Under the pieces are notes generated by a model, which made no database searches, had not been told where the DNA came from, and saw only the letters and a list, made by a program, of their open reading frames with translations. Positions 14,954 to 20,653 of a DNA stretch of 20,653 nt are shown piece after piece; positions within the stretch are counted from its first letter, which is position 1; every line of letters starts with the position of its first letter. The stretch is taken from assembly GCA_947625315.1 (NCBI GenBank), contig CANQOE010000003.1, positions 1 through 20,653 of the forward strand. The letters run 5' to 3'. The DNA is from an uncultured Bacilli bacterium. Its GTDB lineage: Bacteria > Bacillota_I > Bacilli_A > RF39 > UBA660. Made by a program: the position numbers and the translations under genes.

Positions 14954-15568
14954 ATTAAAAGAATTATTTTTGATTTAGATAATACACTAATACCATGGCG
15001 TAATGATTATCTTTTAGCTTTTAAACAAGTTTTAGAAGATTATAACTTAGATATTGATTATCACCGCCAAGGGGAAATTACAGGAACTTATGAAAAGAAA
15101 TTTGCCCAATTTACTTTATCTAATATGACTAATTATTTTAATCAAATTTTTAAAACCCATATCGATGAAAGTTTTATTCTAACTTGGTTAAAATATTTAG
15201 GTAAAATGAGCAGTGTAAATCCTAAGATTAATGAATTATTAAACTATTTATCTAAAAAATATGAATTAGTAATTTTAACTAATTGGTTTAAATCATCTCA
15301 AGTAAAAAGATTAGAAAATGCCCAAATGCTTCAATATTTTCAAGAAGTTATTGGGGGAGATGATTATATTAAACCAAATCCCCAAGCTTTTATTCAAGCT
15401 ATGGGCGAATATAAGCCTCAAGATTGCCTAATGGTCGGAGATTCTTACAATGTTGATATTGAACCTGCTTTAAAATTAGGTCTTAATACTTTATTAATAA
15501 GTCCCGATAATCAAAATTATAATTGCTCAACCATCAAAGATATTTACGAATTAAAAAGAATTTTATAG
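14954..15568 (+). CDS. HAD-superfamily hydrolase, probable ATT start
   Basis: A probable phosphatase of the haloacid dehalogenase superfamily. Motif I is FDLDNT (Asp7 nucleophile, Asp9), motif II the Thr in VILTNW, then the Lys in KPNPQAF, and motif IV GDSYNVD. The substrate is unknown. I place the start at ATT 14954, 7 nt after a perfect AGGAGG (14941-14946), giving KRIIFDLDNT at the N-terminus, as in relatives (204 residues). The only upstream ATG (14921) lies in the 3' arm of the T-box terminator, has no ribosome binding site and would add 11 unrelated residues. It lies between the Met T-box and metG, so it should be induced by Met-tRNA shortage. Confidence 0.85.
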   Translation: MKRIIFDLDNTLIPWRNDYLLAFKQVLEDYNLDIDYHRQGEITGTYEKKFAQFTLSNMTNYFNQIFKTHIDESFILTWLKYLGKMSSVNPKINELLNYLSKKYELVILTNWFKSSQVKRLENAQMLQYFQEVIGGDDYIKPNPQAFIQAMGEYKPQDCLMVGDSYNVDIEPALKLGLNTLLISPDNQNYNCSTIKDIYELKRIL

Positions 15569-15583
15569 AAAGAAGGAATAAAA

Positions 15584-17125
15584 ATGTCTAAAAAATATTA
15601 TATTACAACTCCCATTTATTATCCTAGTGCCTCTTTTCATATAGGACACTGCTACACAACAATTATTGCAGATGCTATCGCTCGTTATAAAAGATTAACT
15701 GGTTATGATGTTTTCTTTCAAACTGGTAGTGATGAACATGGCGAAAAAATTGAACGTAAAGCTGCAGAAGCCGGGGTAACACCTAAAGAATATGTCGATA
15801 AAATTATTGAAGATGCCAAAGATTTATGGGCATCTCTAGGTATCTCTTATGATTATTTTATTCGTACAACGGATAAAGAACACGAAGAAGCTGTTCAAAA
15901 AATCTTTAAAAAACTTTATGACCAAGGCGATATTTATAAAGGAGAATACAAAGGTTTATATTGTATTCCTTGTGAATCATTTTGGACAGAAAGTCAATTA
16001 GTTGATGGTAAATGTCCTGACTGTGGTCGGGAAGTTAAAGAAGTTAGTGAAGAAGCCTACTTTTTCAAACTATCTAAATATCAAGATAAATTAATTAAGT
16101 TTTATGATGAACATCCCAATTTTATTTTACCGCTTTCCCGAAAAAATGAAATGTTAAACAATTTTATTAAACCCGGTTTAGAAGATTTATGTGTTTCGCG
16201 TACTAGTTTTAAATGGGGAATATCTGTTGATTTTGACCCTAAACACGTTGTTTATGTTTGGATAGATGCTTTAAGTAACTATATTACTTCTTTGGGTTAT
16301 CCTGATGAAAATGCCCCAATGTTCCAAAAATATTGGCCAGCGGACCTTCATTTAGTCGGTAAAGAAATCGTAAGATTCCACACAATTATTTGGCCTTGTA
16401 TGTTGATGGCTCTAAATCTTTCTTTACCAAAACAAGTCTTTGGTCATGGTTGGTTAATCATTGATGGGGGTAAAATATCTAAAAGTTTAGGCAATTATAA
16501 AGACCCACGCGAATATATTCAAGATTATGGTGTTGATGCTGTTAGATATTATGCCTTAAGAGAAGTACCTTTTGGTAGTGATGGCAATTTTTCGGAAAGT
16601 GCTTTAATTAATCGCACTAATTCGGATTTAGCCAATACTCTAGGCAATTTAGTCAATCGTACTATTAGTATGTCCCAAAAATATTTTGATGGTGTTACAC
16701 TAAATCCAAAAGTAAGAGAAGAAATCGATGTTGATTTAATTGCCAATGTTTTAGCCCTAAAAGAAATAGTTGAAGAAAAAATGACCGAATTAAAAGTTAA
16801 TGAAGCTTTAGAAAGTATTATGGAAGTCTTAAAAAAATGCAACAAATATATTGATGATACTACCCCATGGACTCTAGCTAAAGATGAAACCAAAAAAGAT
16901 CGCTTAGCTACTGTTTTATATAACTTACTCGAAAGTATTCGTATTTGTGCTATTCTTTTAAGTCCCTTTATTCCAACAACATCTAAAAAAATCTTTGCTC
17001 AATTAAATACTAAAGAAACAACTTATGACACTCTATCTTCTTTTGGAAAGTTGGAAGAAAATCATAAGTTAAATCAACCTGAAATCTTATTTAATCGTAT
17101 TGATATTAAAAATGTTCAAGCCTAA
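15584..17125 (+). CDS. metG: Methionyl-tRNA synthetase
   Basis: Charges tRNA-Met for initiation and elongation. 513 residues: a class I catalytic core with HIGH (19-22), a four-cysteine zinc knuckle (Cys127, Cys130, Cys144, Cys147), KISKS (297-301) and a helical anticodon-binding domain. It lacks the C-terminal tRNA-binding (Trbp111/EMAP-like) extension present in the 664-residue B. subtilis enzyme. Such short forms are common and functional. AGAAGGA precedes the ATG, 15 bases after the HAD stop. Expression should be set by the upstream T-box. Confidence 0.96.
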   Translation: MSKKYYITTPIYYPSASFHIGHCYTTIIADAIARYKRLTGYDVFFQTGSDEHGEKIERKAAEAGVTPKEYVDKIIEDAKDLWASLGISYDYFIRTTDKEHEEAVQKIFKKLYDQGDIYKGEYKGLYCIPCESFWTESQLVDGKCPDCGREVKEVSEEAYFFKLSKYQDKLIKFYDEHPNFILPLSRKNEMLNNFIKPGLEDLCVSRTSFKWGISVDFDPKHVVYVWIDALSNYITSLGYPDENAPMFQKYWPADLHLVGKEIVRFHTIIWPCMLMALNLSLPKQVFGHGWLIIDGGKISKSLGNYKDPREYIQDYGVDAVRYYALREVPFGSDGNFSESALINRTNSDLANTLGNLVNRTISMSQKYFDGVTLNPKVREEIDVDLIANVLALKEIVEEKMTELKVNEALESIMEVLKKCNKYIDDTTPWTLAKDETKKDRLATVLYNLLESIRICAILLSPFIPTTSKKIFAQLNTKETTYDTLSSFGKLEENHKLNQPEILFNRIDIKNVQA

Positions 17126-17142
17126 AATAGCTTGAACTTTTT
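17108..17142. terminator. Bidirectional terminator between metG and mntP
   Basis: A perfect 8-bp stem (17114-17121 with 17130-17137) has the metG stop codon in its loop. TTTTT follows on the plus strand, and AAAAA (17108-17112) precedes it and serves the reverse transcript. Confidence 0.8.
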
Positions 17143-17677
17143 ATATTAAATGAATTATACCTAAACCGATTAACAAAACAACTCCCAAAATACTAGCATA
17201 TATTCCCCATATTTTACTCGCCCATTTTCCAATTAGAACTCCTAAAAAAGTAAAGAAAAAACTACACAAACTAAATATTAATACGGCTAAAAAAATGTTA
17301 TTACAAATAGCTTTTAAACCTAAACCTACCGAAAAACTATCTAAACTAACTCCTAAAGCAAATAAAAAAATTCCCAATAAACTAAAGTTAAACTTATCTT
17401 CTTTCCCATTAATTAAATCAACTAACATTTCAATTCCAATGGCAATTAAAATAATACCGAGTAATATATCTGAATTTATTTCTAATATTTTCATTAATTG
17501 TAAACCAATAACTTGGCCTAAAATGGGCATAAAAAAGTGCATAATACCCACGACTAATGCTAAAATAAAAGCTTTTTTATAAGAAATATTAAAAGTTCCA
17601 ATACCTAAAGATAACGAAAAAGTATCCATTGATAAAGCAACTCCTATAATTAATAAACTAAATATTTCTCGCAACAT
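17141..17677 (-). CDS. mntP: MntP-family manganese efflux pump
   Basis: A 178-residue membrane protein with six predicted hydrophobic segments in two related halves. Each half carries the family motif: ALSMDTFSLSLG (14-25, Asp18) and GVSLDSFSVGLG (109-120, Asp113), the acidic residues implicated in Mn2+ export. HFFMPILGQ (47-55) is also conserved. A related family, YtaF, is linked to sporulation and shares the fold; the length and motif spacing favour MntP. AGGTGGG stands 2 bases before the ATG, unusually close. It lies 36 bases downstream of spoIIR on the same strand and may be co-transcribed with it. No yybP-ykoY manganese riboswitch is visible. Confidence 0.8.
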   Translation of the reverse strand: MLREIFSLLIIGVALSMDTFSLSLGIGTFNISYKKAFILALVVGIMHFFMPILGQVIGLQLMKILEINSDILLGIILIAIGIEMLVDLINGKEDKFNFSLLGIFLFALGVSLDSFSVGLGLKAICNNIFLAVLIFSLCSFFFTFLGVLIGKWASKIWGIYASILGVVLLIGLGIIHLI

Positions 17678-17713
17678 AACCCACCTAAAACATTTTATTT
17701 TATAATTTCTAAA

Positions 17714-18217
17714 TTAGAACTTATCTAATAAATCTTTAACGAAACTGCGATATTCTACTTCACCAACATCTTCTTTATTATTTTCCATCAAACATAAAGG
17801 GGGAAATAAAACGCACCAAAAATTATCCCCAATACCTTCTCCTAAAGTAATAACTAAAGATTCGTAATTACCCGCGGGATATAACACACCTTTATAGTTT
17901 TTAACCGGAAAATAATTATAACCATAATTTATTTTATAATCAACTTTATAATCATTAACAATTTTTTCAATACTTTCCATATTATTCTTTATTAAACTTC
18001 TTACATCTTCACTACTTGTAGTTCCGTTAATTAAATTATAAACTTCTTCTTCTACTTTTTCTTTAATTATTTCTTTTTCTCTTTGATCTTCTAAACTATT
18101 ACTATTAGCTATTACTCGAAATCTAATGGCTTTATTAGGAATTATTATTTCCTCATTTTTATTTAAAAATATATAACCTATACTTACTATAAATAACAAA
18201 ATAATTATTTTTTTCAA
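17714..18217 (-). CDS. spoIIR: Stage II sporulation protein R
   Basis: SpoIIR is the signal secreted by the forespore into the intermembrane space to trigger SpoIIGA cleavage of pro-sigma-E. 167 residues: an N-terminal hydrophobic segment (about 4-18) acting as signal or anchor, then the family blocks IRFRVIANSNSLEDQ (31-45), YPAGNY (113-118), LGEGIGDN (125-132) and WCVLFPPLC (134-142). The start codon is TTG, with GGTGA upstream. The family is highly specific to endospore formers, so this gene is strong evidence of sporulation ancestry. A sigma-F promoter would be expected; I do not see a convincing one in the 106-base gap upstream. Confidence 0.93.
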   Translation of the reverse strand: MKKIIILLFIVSIGYIFLNKNEEIIIPNKAIRFRVIANSNSLEDQREKEIIKEKVEEEVYNLINGTTSSEDVRSLIKNNMESIEKIVNDYKVDYKINYGYNYFPVKNYKGVLYPAGNYESLVITLGEGIGDNFWCVLFPPLCLMENNKEDVGEVEYRSFVKDLLDKF

Positions 18218-18271
18218 TTTTTTTCACCAATTATATTAAGAGTTAATTTTAAAATTTTATGCAAAAAAATA

Positions 18272-18300
18272 TTGCTCAATTTTTAAGAATAATATATAAT
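18272..18300 (+). promoter_or_regulatory. Promoter of the DUF4190-like gene
   Basis: TTGCTC (18272-18277) and TATAAT (18295-18300) with a 17-bp spacer, in the divergent gap with spoIIR. Confidence 0.6.
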
Positions 18301-18323
18301 TAAAATAGGAAGGAGTAAACTAA

Positions 18324-18704
18324 ATGCCTGAAAATAATTTTGAAAATCATTCAGACCGCAAAGTTATGGCTATTATTGCTTTAGTCTTAGGAATTTTATC
18401 TATTGTTCTATTTTTTATTCCTATAGTTGACTTATTATTAGGTATCACAGGTATTGTTTTAGGAGCTTTAAGTTTAAAAAGTTCCCGCCATGGTTTAGCT
18501 ATTGGAGGCCTAGTTTGTGGTATTGTTGGTTTTGTTATAAGTGGTATTTTTACCATCTGTGCCTGTGGTTTTTATGGAGCAATGTGGCCTGAAATAAAAG
18601 AAGAAATAAACAAAAATACTTGTGAAGCTTCTGGTGGCACTTACTACAGCACAACTAAATGTTGTATTCATTCTGATGGTACTAGAACCTGTGCTGATGA
18701 CTAA
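18324..18704 (+). CDS. DUF4190-like small membrane protein with Cys-rich tail
   Basis: 126 residues, function unknown. Residues 13-50 and 58-84 form the Gly/Leu/Ile-rich hydrophobic hairpin of the DUF4190 family, with the repeated pattern ALVLGILSI, GIVLGALSL and GLAIGGLVCGIVG. The remaining tail (about 87-126) is hydrophilic and carries Cys100, Cys113, Cys114 and Cys123 in a SGGTYYSTTKCC context, which suggests a small disulfide-bonded or metal-binding module. Topology cannot be fixed from sequence. AGGAG is 8 nt before the ATG. The gene has its own promoter and is transcribed away from spoIIR. Confidence 0.8.
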   Translation: MPENNFENHSDRKVMAIIALVLGILSIVLFFIPIVDLLLGITGIVLGALSLKSSRHGLAIGGLVCGIVGFVISGIFTICACGFYGAMWPEIKEEINKNTCEASGGTYYSTTKCCIHSDGTRTCADD

Positions 18705-18722
18705 TAACTTTAAAGTTATTAG
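18701..18722. repeat. Perfect 22-bp palindrome over the DUF4190 stop codon
   Basis: CTAATAACT and AGTTATTAG arms around TTAA, including the TAA stop. There is no T-run directly behind it, so it is not a standard terminator. It may stabilise the 3' end or be an operator. Confidence 0.5.
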
Positions 18723-18747
18723 CTATAATAAGATTGTTAACAAAGTC

Positions 18748-18778
18748 AAAAGATTTTGCAAAACAGTCTTTTTTATTT
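18748..18778 (+). terminator. Weak terminator downstream of the DUF4190-like gene
   Basis: AAAAGA pairs with TCTTTT around an inner TTT/AAA hairpin, with a CAG bulge, followed by TTTTTTATTT. The stem is AT-rich, so efficiency is uncertain. Confidence 0.4.
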
Positions 18779-18828
18779 AGAAAAAAGTATTATAATTAAG
18801 ATGTAAGAATGTTTTAAAGCATCATCTA

Positions 18829-18858
18829 TTGAAAAATTCCTAGTTTGTATAGTATAAT
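18829..18858 (+). promoter_or_regulatory. Promoter of the ASCH-NUDIX gene
   Basis: TTGAAA (18829-18834) and TATAAT (18853-18858) with an 18-bp spacer. Another TATAAT at 18791-18796 lacks a good -35. Confidence 0.6.
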
Positions 18859-18886
18859 ATTATTAAATTTTTTTAGGAGGTGTTCT

Positions 18887-19683
18887 ATGGAGCATATAAT
18901 GAAACTTTATGAGTCTAGTTTTGAAGATGTAAAATCTGGAAAGAAAAAAAAGAATATAGACTTAATGATGAAAAAAGAAAATTAGTAAGAGTTGGAGATA
19001 CTATTAGATTCTTAAAACTTCCTAATTTAGATGAAGAATTTGTTACTGATGTTAAAGAAATAGAAACTTTTGATAATTGGTTTGATTGTTATTCCAAATA
19101 TTATGATGAAGATTTTAAAGATAGATACGAAAGTGTTGAAGCCATTGTTCAAGATACTTACGATGGTGGTTATTATACTAAAGAAGAATCTGAAGAAAAC
19201 GGTTGTGTAATCTTTTCTATAAAAAAACATAGAGTTGCACATCTTAACTCAACTGCTTGTTATTTAAAAAAAGATAACAAGGTCTTAATGATTAAATTTA
19301 CAAAAAAGTGGGGTCATGTTTATGCTCCTCCAGGCGGTAAATTTGAAGAAGGAGAATCACCTTTGGATTGCATTATTAGAGAATTTTATGAAGAAACAGG
19401 ATTAACATTAATTAATCCTAGATTACAAGGTATATCTTATTGGAAAGATAAGGACGAAGGTATTATATTTGTATATACGGCCGAAGATTTTGAAGGCAAT
19501 TTAAAATTTGTTTCTGAAGAAGGAACATTAGAATGGATTAAGTTGGAAGATTTAACAAAGCTTCCCCAATTTGACCAAAATAAAATCTTTACTCCGTATT
19601 TATTTAAACAGGAATTATTTGAAAGTAAAAGTTTATTAGATAATAAAGCTAGAGTATTAAAAAACAAAATAAGAAAAATGTAG
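18887..19683 (+). CDS. ASCH-NUDIX two-domain protein, split by a -1 frameshift
   Basis: Read through, this is a 265-residue fusion. The ASCH half (about 1-120) begins MEHIMKLYESSFEDVKSGK and continues EYRLNDEKRKLVRVGDTI, ending YYTKEESEENGCVIFSIK. ASCH domains are beta-barrels proposed to bind RNA or modified nucleotides. The NUDIX half has a complete box with G-x5-E-x7-REFYEETGL, a pyrophosphohydrolase site for nucleotide-type substrates. The two halves are in different frames: after 22 codons the frame must move -1 at A AAA AAG (18946-18952), otherwise a TAG at 18983 ends it after 32 residues. After the shift, the spacing between SGK and EYRL matches the ASCH pattern exactly. Programmed frameshifting, transcript slippage, a real one-base deletion or a homopolymer sequencing error are all possible. 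An internal ATG at 19288 would give only a truncated NUDIX domain lacking its first strand. AGGAGG lies 6 nt before ATG 18887. Confidence 0.8.
18946..18952 (+). other. Slippery heptamer A AAA AAG
   Basis: The heptamer has the exact dnaX-type sequence and is in the correct phase (Lys AAA, Lys AAG) to move ribosomes -1 onto the GAA TAT AGA frame. It is part of an eight-A run (18944-18951). GGAAAG lies just upstream. No obvious downstream stem-loop is seen. Confidence 0.55.
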
Positions 19684-19967
19684 GCTATTAAATGAAGTTA
19701 ATAATGCTAAATAATTTTTCTAAATATTAAAAGATTAATAATAAGATATGTGAACATTTTTTAATTCACTTTTAGTTTAACTGCAAGTAAAAGTCATAAT
19801 TATGATTATGACTATAGGTTATTGTTGTGCAGACTTTAAATTTTGAGCTATTTTAAATATTTCCCAAACTATTTTTATCATACTCTAAGTATTAAAACTT
19901 AATTAAATATATACAAAATAAAAATAATGTTGTATACTATTTATAGCTATTTAGGAGGTTTATTATT
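19684..19967. other. Intergenic region with a hairpin
   Basis: 284 bases without a gene. An 8-bp stem AGTCATAA/TTATGACT with a 6-nt loop lies at 19792-19813, with no T-run after it. A weak GTGAA/TTCAC hairpin followed by TTTTAGTTT near 19750-19777 could end the upstream transcript. The rest shows nothing recognisable apart from the promoter at its end. Confidence 0.5.
19910..19938 (+). promoter_or_regulatory. Probable promoter of the last gene
   Basis: TATACA (19910-19915, four of six to consensus) and TATACT (19933-19938), 17 bp apart. Confidence 0.45.
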
Positions 19968-20540
19968 ATGAAAAGTAAAAATATAAACAAAATATCAGTA
20001 GAAAAAGCAATGGTAAATGCATTTCAAGATAAAAAGTTATGCCAAAAAACATCAGACTTATTGAAAAAAATGGTTGATGGTGAGCCAGTTAATAAAAATC
20101 CCATAAAAGAGATTCCGAATCCCGAACTTAGACTATACACTATAGCTAATAATATTTTTGAAACTATAGATGAATTATTACATTACTGTCGAATTAATAA
20201 TAAGTCTATTGAAGGATTAAGAGTTTTAGATTATTATAGACAATTTGCTGGGTGTAGTGATGTAATAAGAAGTCAAGATTGTTATATGACAAATTTTTAT
20301 ACAGCAGTTGATGAAGATGGCTTTGGTGTGTACAACAATGAAAGAAGCATATATCGTGGTGAATTTATATGGGAGTATGAGTATGGAAGCATAAAATCGA
20401 TGTATAAGATTTTTAGGGATAAAGGAATAATTTTTGAAAACGATATATATGCCAAAGAAGAAGAAAAAATGCAACATATCTTAAAATACTGCAAAGAAAA
20501 CAATTTATTTAATATAGGAAAAAATAAAGATTGCATATAA
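19968..20540 (+). CDS. Protein of unknown function
   Basis: I do not recognise this 190-residue protein. It has no membrane segment or signal peptide. The N-terminal third is Lys-rich and helical (MKSKNINKISVEKAMVNAF). A central part contains NPELRLYTIANNIFETIDELLHYC-type helical sequence and then a Tyr/Asp-rich stretch (YYRQFAGCSDVIRSQDCYMT). The end is charged and helical. There are six cysteines in total without a clear metal motif. AGGAGG is 9 nt before the ATG, and a promoter lies close by, so expression is likely. Arginine is mostly AGA, as in the preceding ASCH-NUDIX gene, unlike the core genes; the pair may be accessory. Confidence 0.75.
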   Translation: MKSKNINKISVEKAMVNAFQDKKLCQKTSDLLKKMVDGEPVNKNPIKEIPNPELRLYTIANNIFETIDELLHYCRINNKSIEGLRVLDYYRQFAGCSDVIRSQDCYMTNFYTAVDEDGFGVYNNERSIYRGEFIWEYEYGSIKSMYKIFRDKGIIFENDIYAKEEEKMQHILKYCKENNLFNIGKNKDCI

Positions 20541-20575
20541 TTTTTTAACAGTTTTTTGTGGTAAAAATACAGATA

Positions 20576-20616
20576 TGGTAGTGTGAAAAGTTTTATGGAA
20601 AACTAATCATACTATA
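20576..20616. repeat. Long imperfect hairpin near the window end
   Basis: GTAGTGTG (20578-20585) pairs with CATACTAT (20608-20615) using two wobbles. Inside, AGTTTT (20589-20594) pairs with AAAACT (20599-20604) around an ATGG loop. No T-run follows. It may be an mRNA 3' structure or the end of a repeat element; the window stops too soon to tell. Confidence 0.4.
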
Positions 20617-20653
20617 TGAAAAAGATATTAAAATGAAAATTTTAATATAAATC

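Noticed and set aside
17295..17582. Plus-strand frame of 95 codons opposite mntP
   Set aside because: It lies opposite the conserved membrane segments of MntP; its Lys/Pro/Ile-rich composition is what the antisense of a hydrophobic gene gives.
17866..17880. CCCGCGGG palindrome in spoIIR as a fourth Noc-type site
   Set aside because: The core differs from ATTTCCCGGGAAAT and the flanks do not match. It encodes the conserved YPAG motif of SpoIIR.
1..20653. tRNA genes, insertion sequences or transposases
   Set aside because: No T-arm or acceptor pattern, transposase frame or terminal inverted repeats could be found on either strand.

Overview
The window is AT-rich (roughly 28% G+C by eye) and looks like the origin-proximal housekeeping region of a low-GC Bacillota chromosome, most likely class Bacilli or a relative. 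The order gyrB-gyrA / tadA-dnaX-ybaB-recR-bofA-holB-ricT-trmN6 / pth-mfd / spoVT / metG is a compressed form of the Bacillus subtilis origin-side order. bofA, spoIIR and spoVT point to a spore former or a recent descendant of one. All 21 recognised reading frames end in TAA or TAG. Trp is read from TGG, so the standard code fits.

Layout. 1-3085: the 3' end of gyrB and complete gyrA, closed by a terminator. 3100-3729: a gene-free, very AT-rich stretch holding six parS-like ParB/Spo0J sites, three of them perfect TGTTTCACGTGAAACA. 3730-3805: a very short SRP RNA (ffs) with its own promoter and terminator. 3829-4284: tadA. 4349-13326: a tightly packed co-directional block dnaX-ybaB-recR-bofA-holB-ricT-trmN6-pth-mfd, covering clamp loading, recombinational repair, tRNA and peptidyl-tRNA processing, and transcription-coupled repair. 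13373-14020: an unrecognised reverse-strand gene inserted between mfd and spoVT. 14147-14659: spoVT. 14700-15568: a tRNA-Met-type T-box leader and a HAD phosphatase that appears to start at ATT; metG follows. 17141-18217, reverse strand: spoIIR then a MntP-type Mn exporter. 18324-18704: a DUF4190-like membrane protein. 18887-20540: accessory genes, namely an ASCH-NUDIX fusion split by a -1 frameshift at an A-run and an unrecognised 190-residue protein.

The most striking signal is a set of chromosome-organisation sites laid over the genes. Besides the parS cluster there are three perfect ATTTCCCGGGAAAT sites, identical to the B. subtilis Noc (nucleoid occlusion) binding sequence, about 4 kb apart. 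One is inside dnaX, one inside trmN6, and one abuts the mfd terminator. The two coding copies sit in the same reading phase and force the same heptapeptide NYFPGNN into two unrelated proteins. The genes for ParB and Noc are not in the window.

Other points of note are the frameshifted ASCH-NUDIX gene with an exact A AAA AAG heptamer, an A-run in the dnaX linker followed at once by a -1 stop, a possible sigma-E promoter or hairpin covering the bofA start, and the ATT start of the HAD gene behind a Met T-box.
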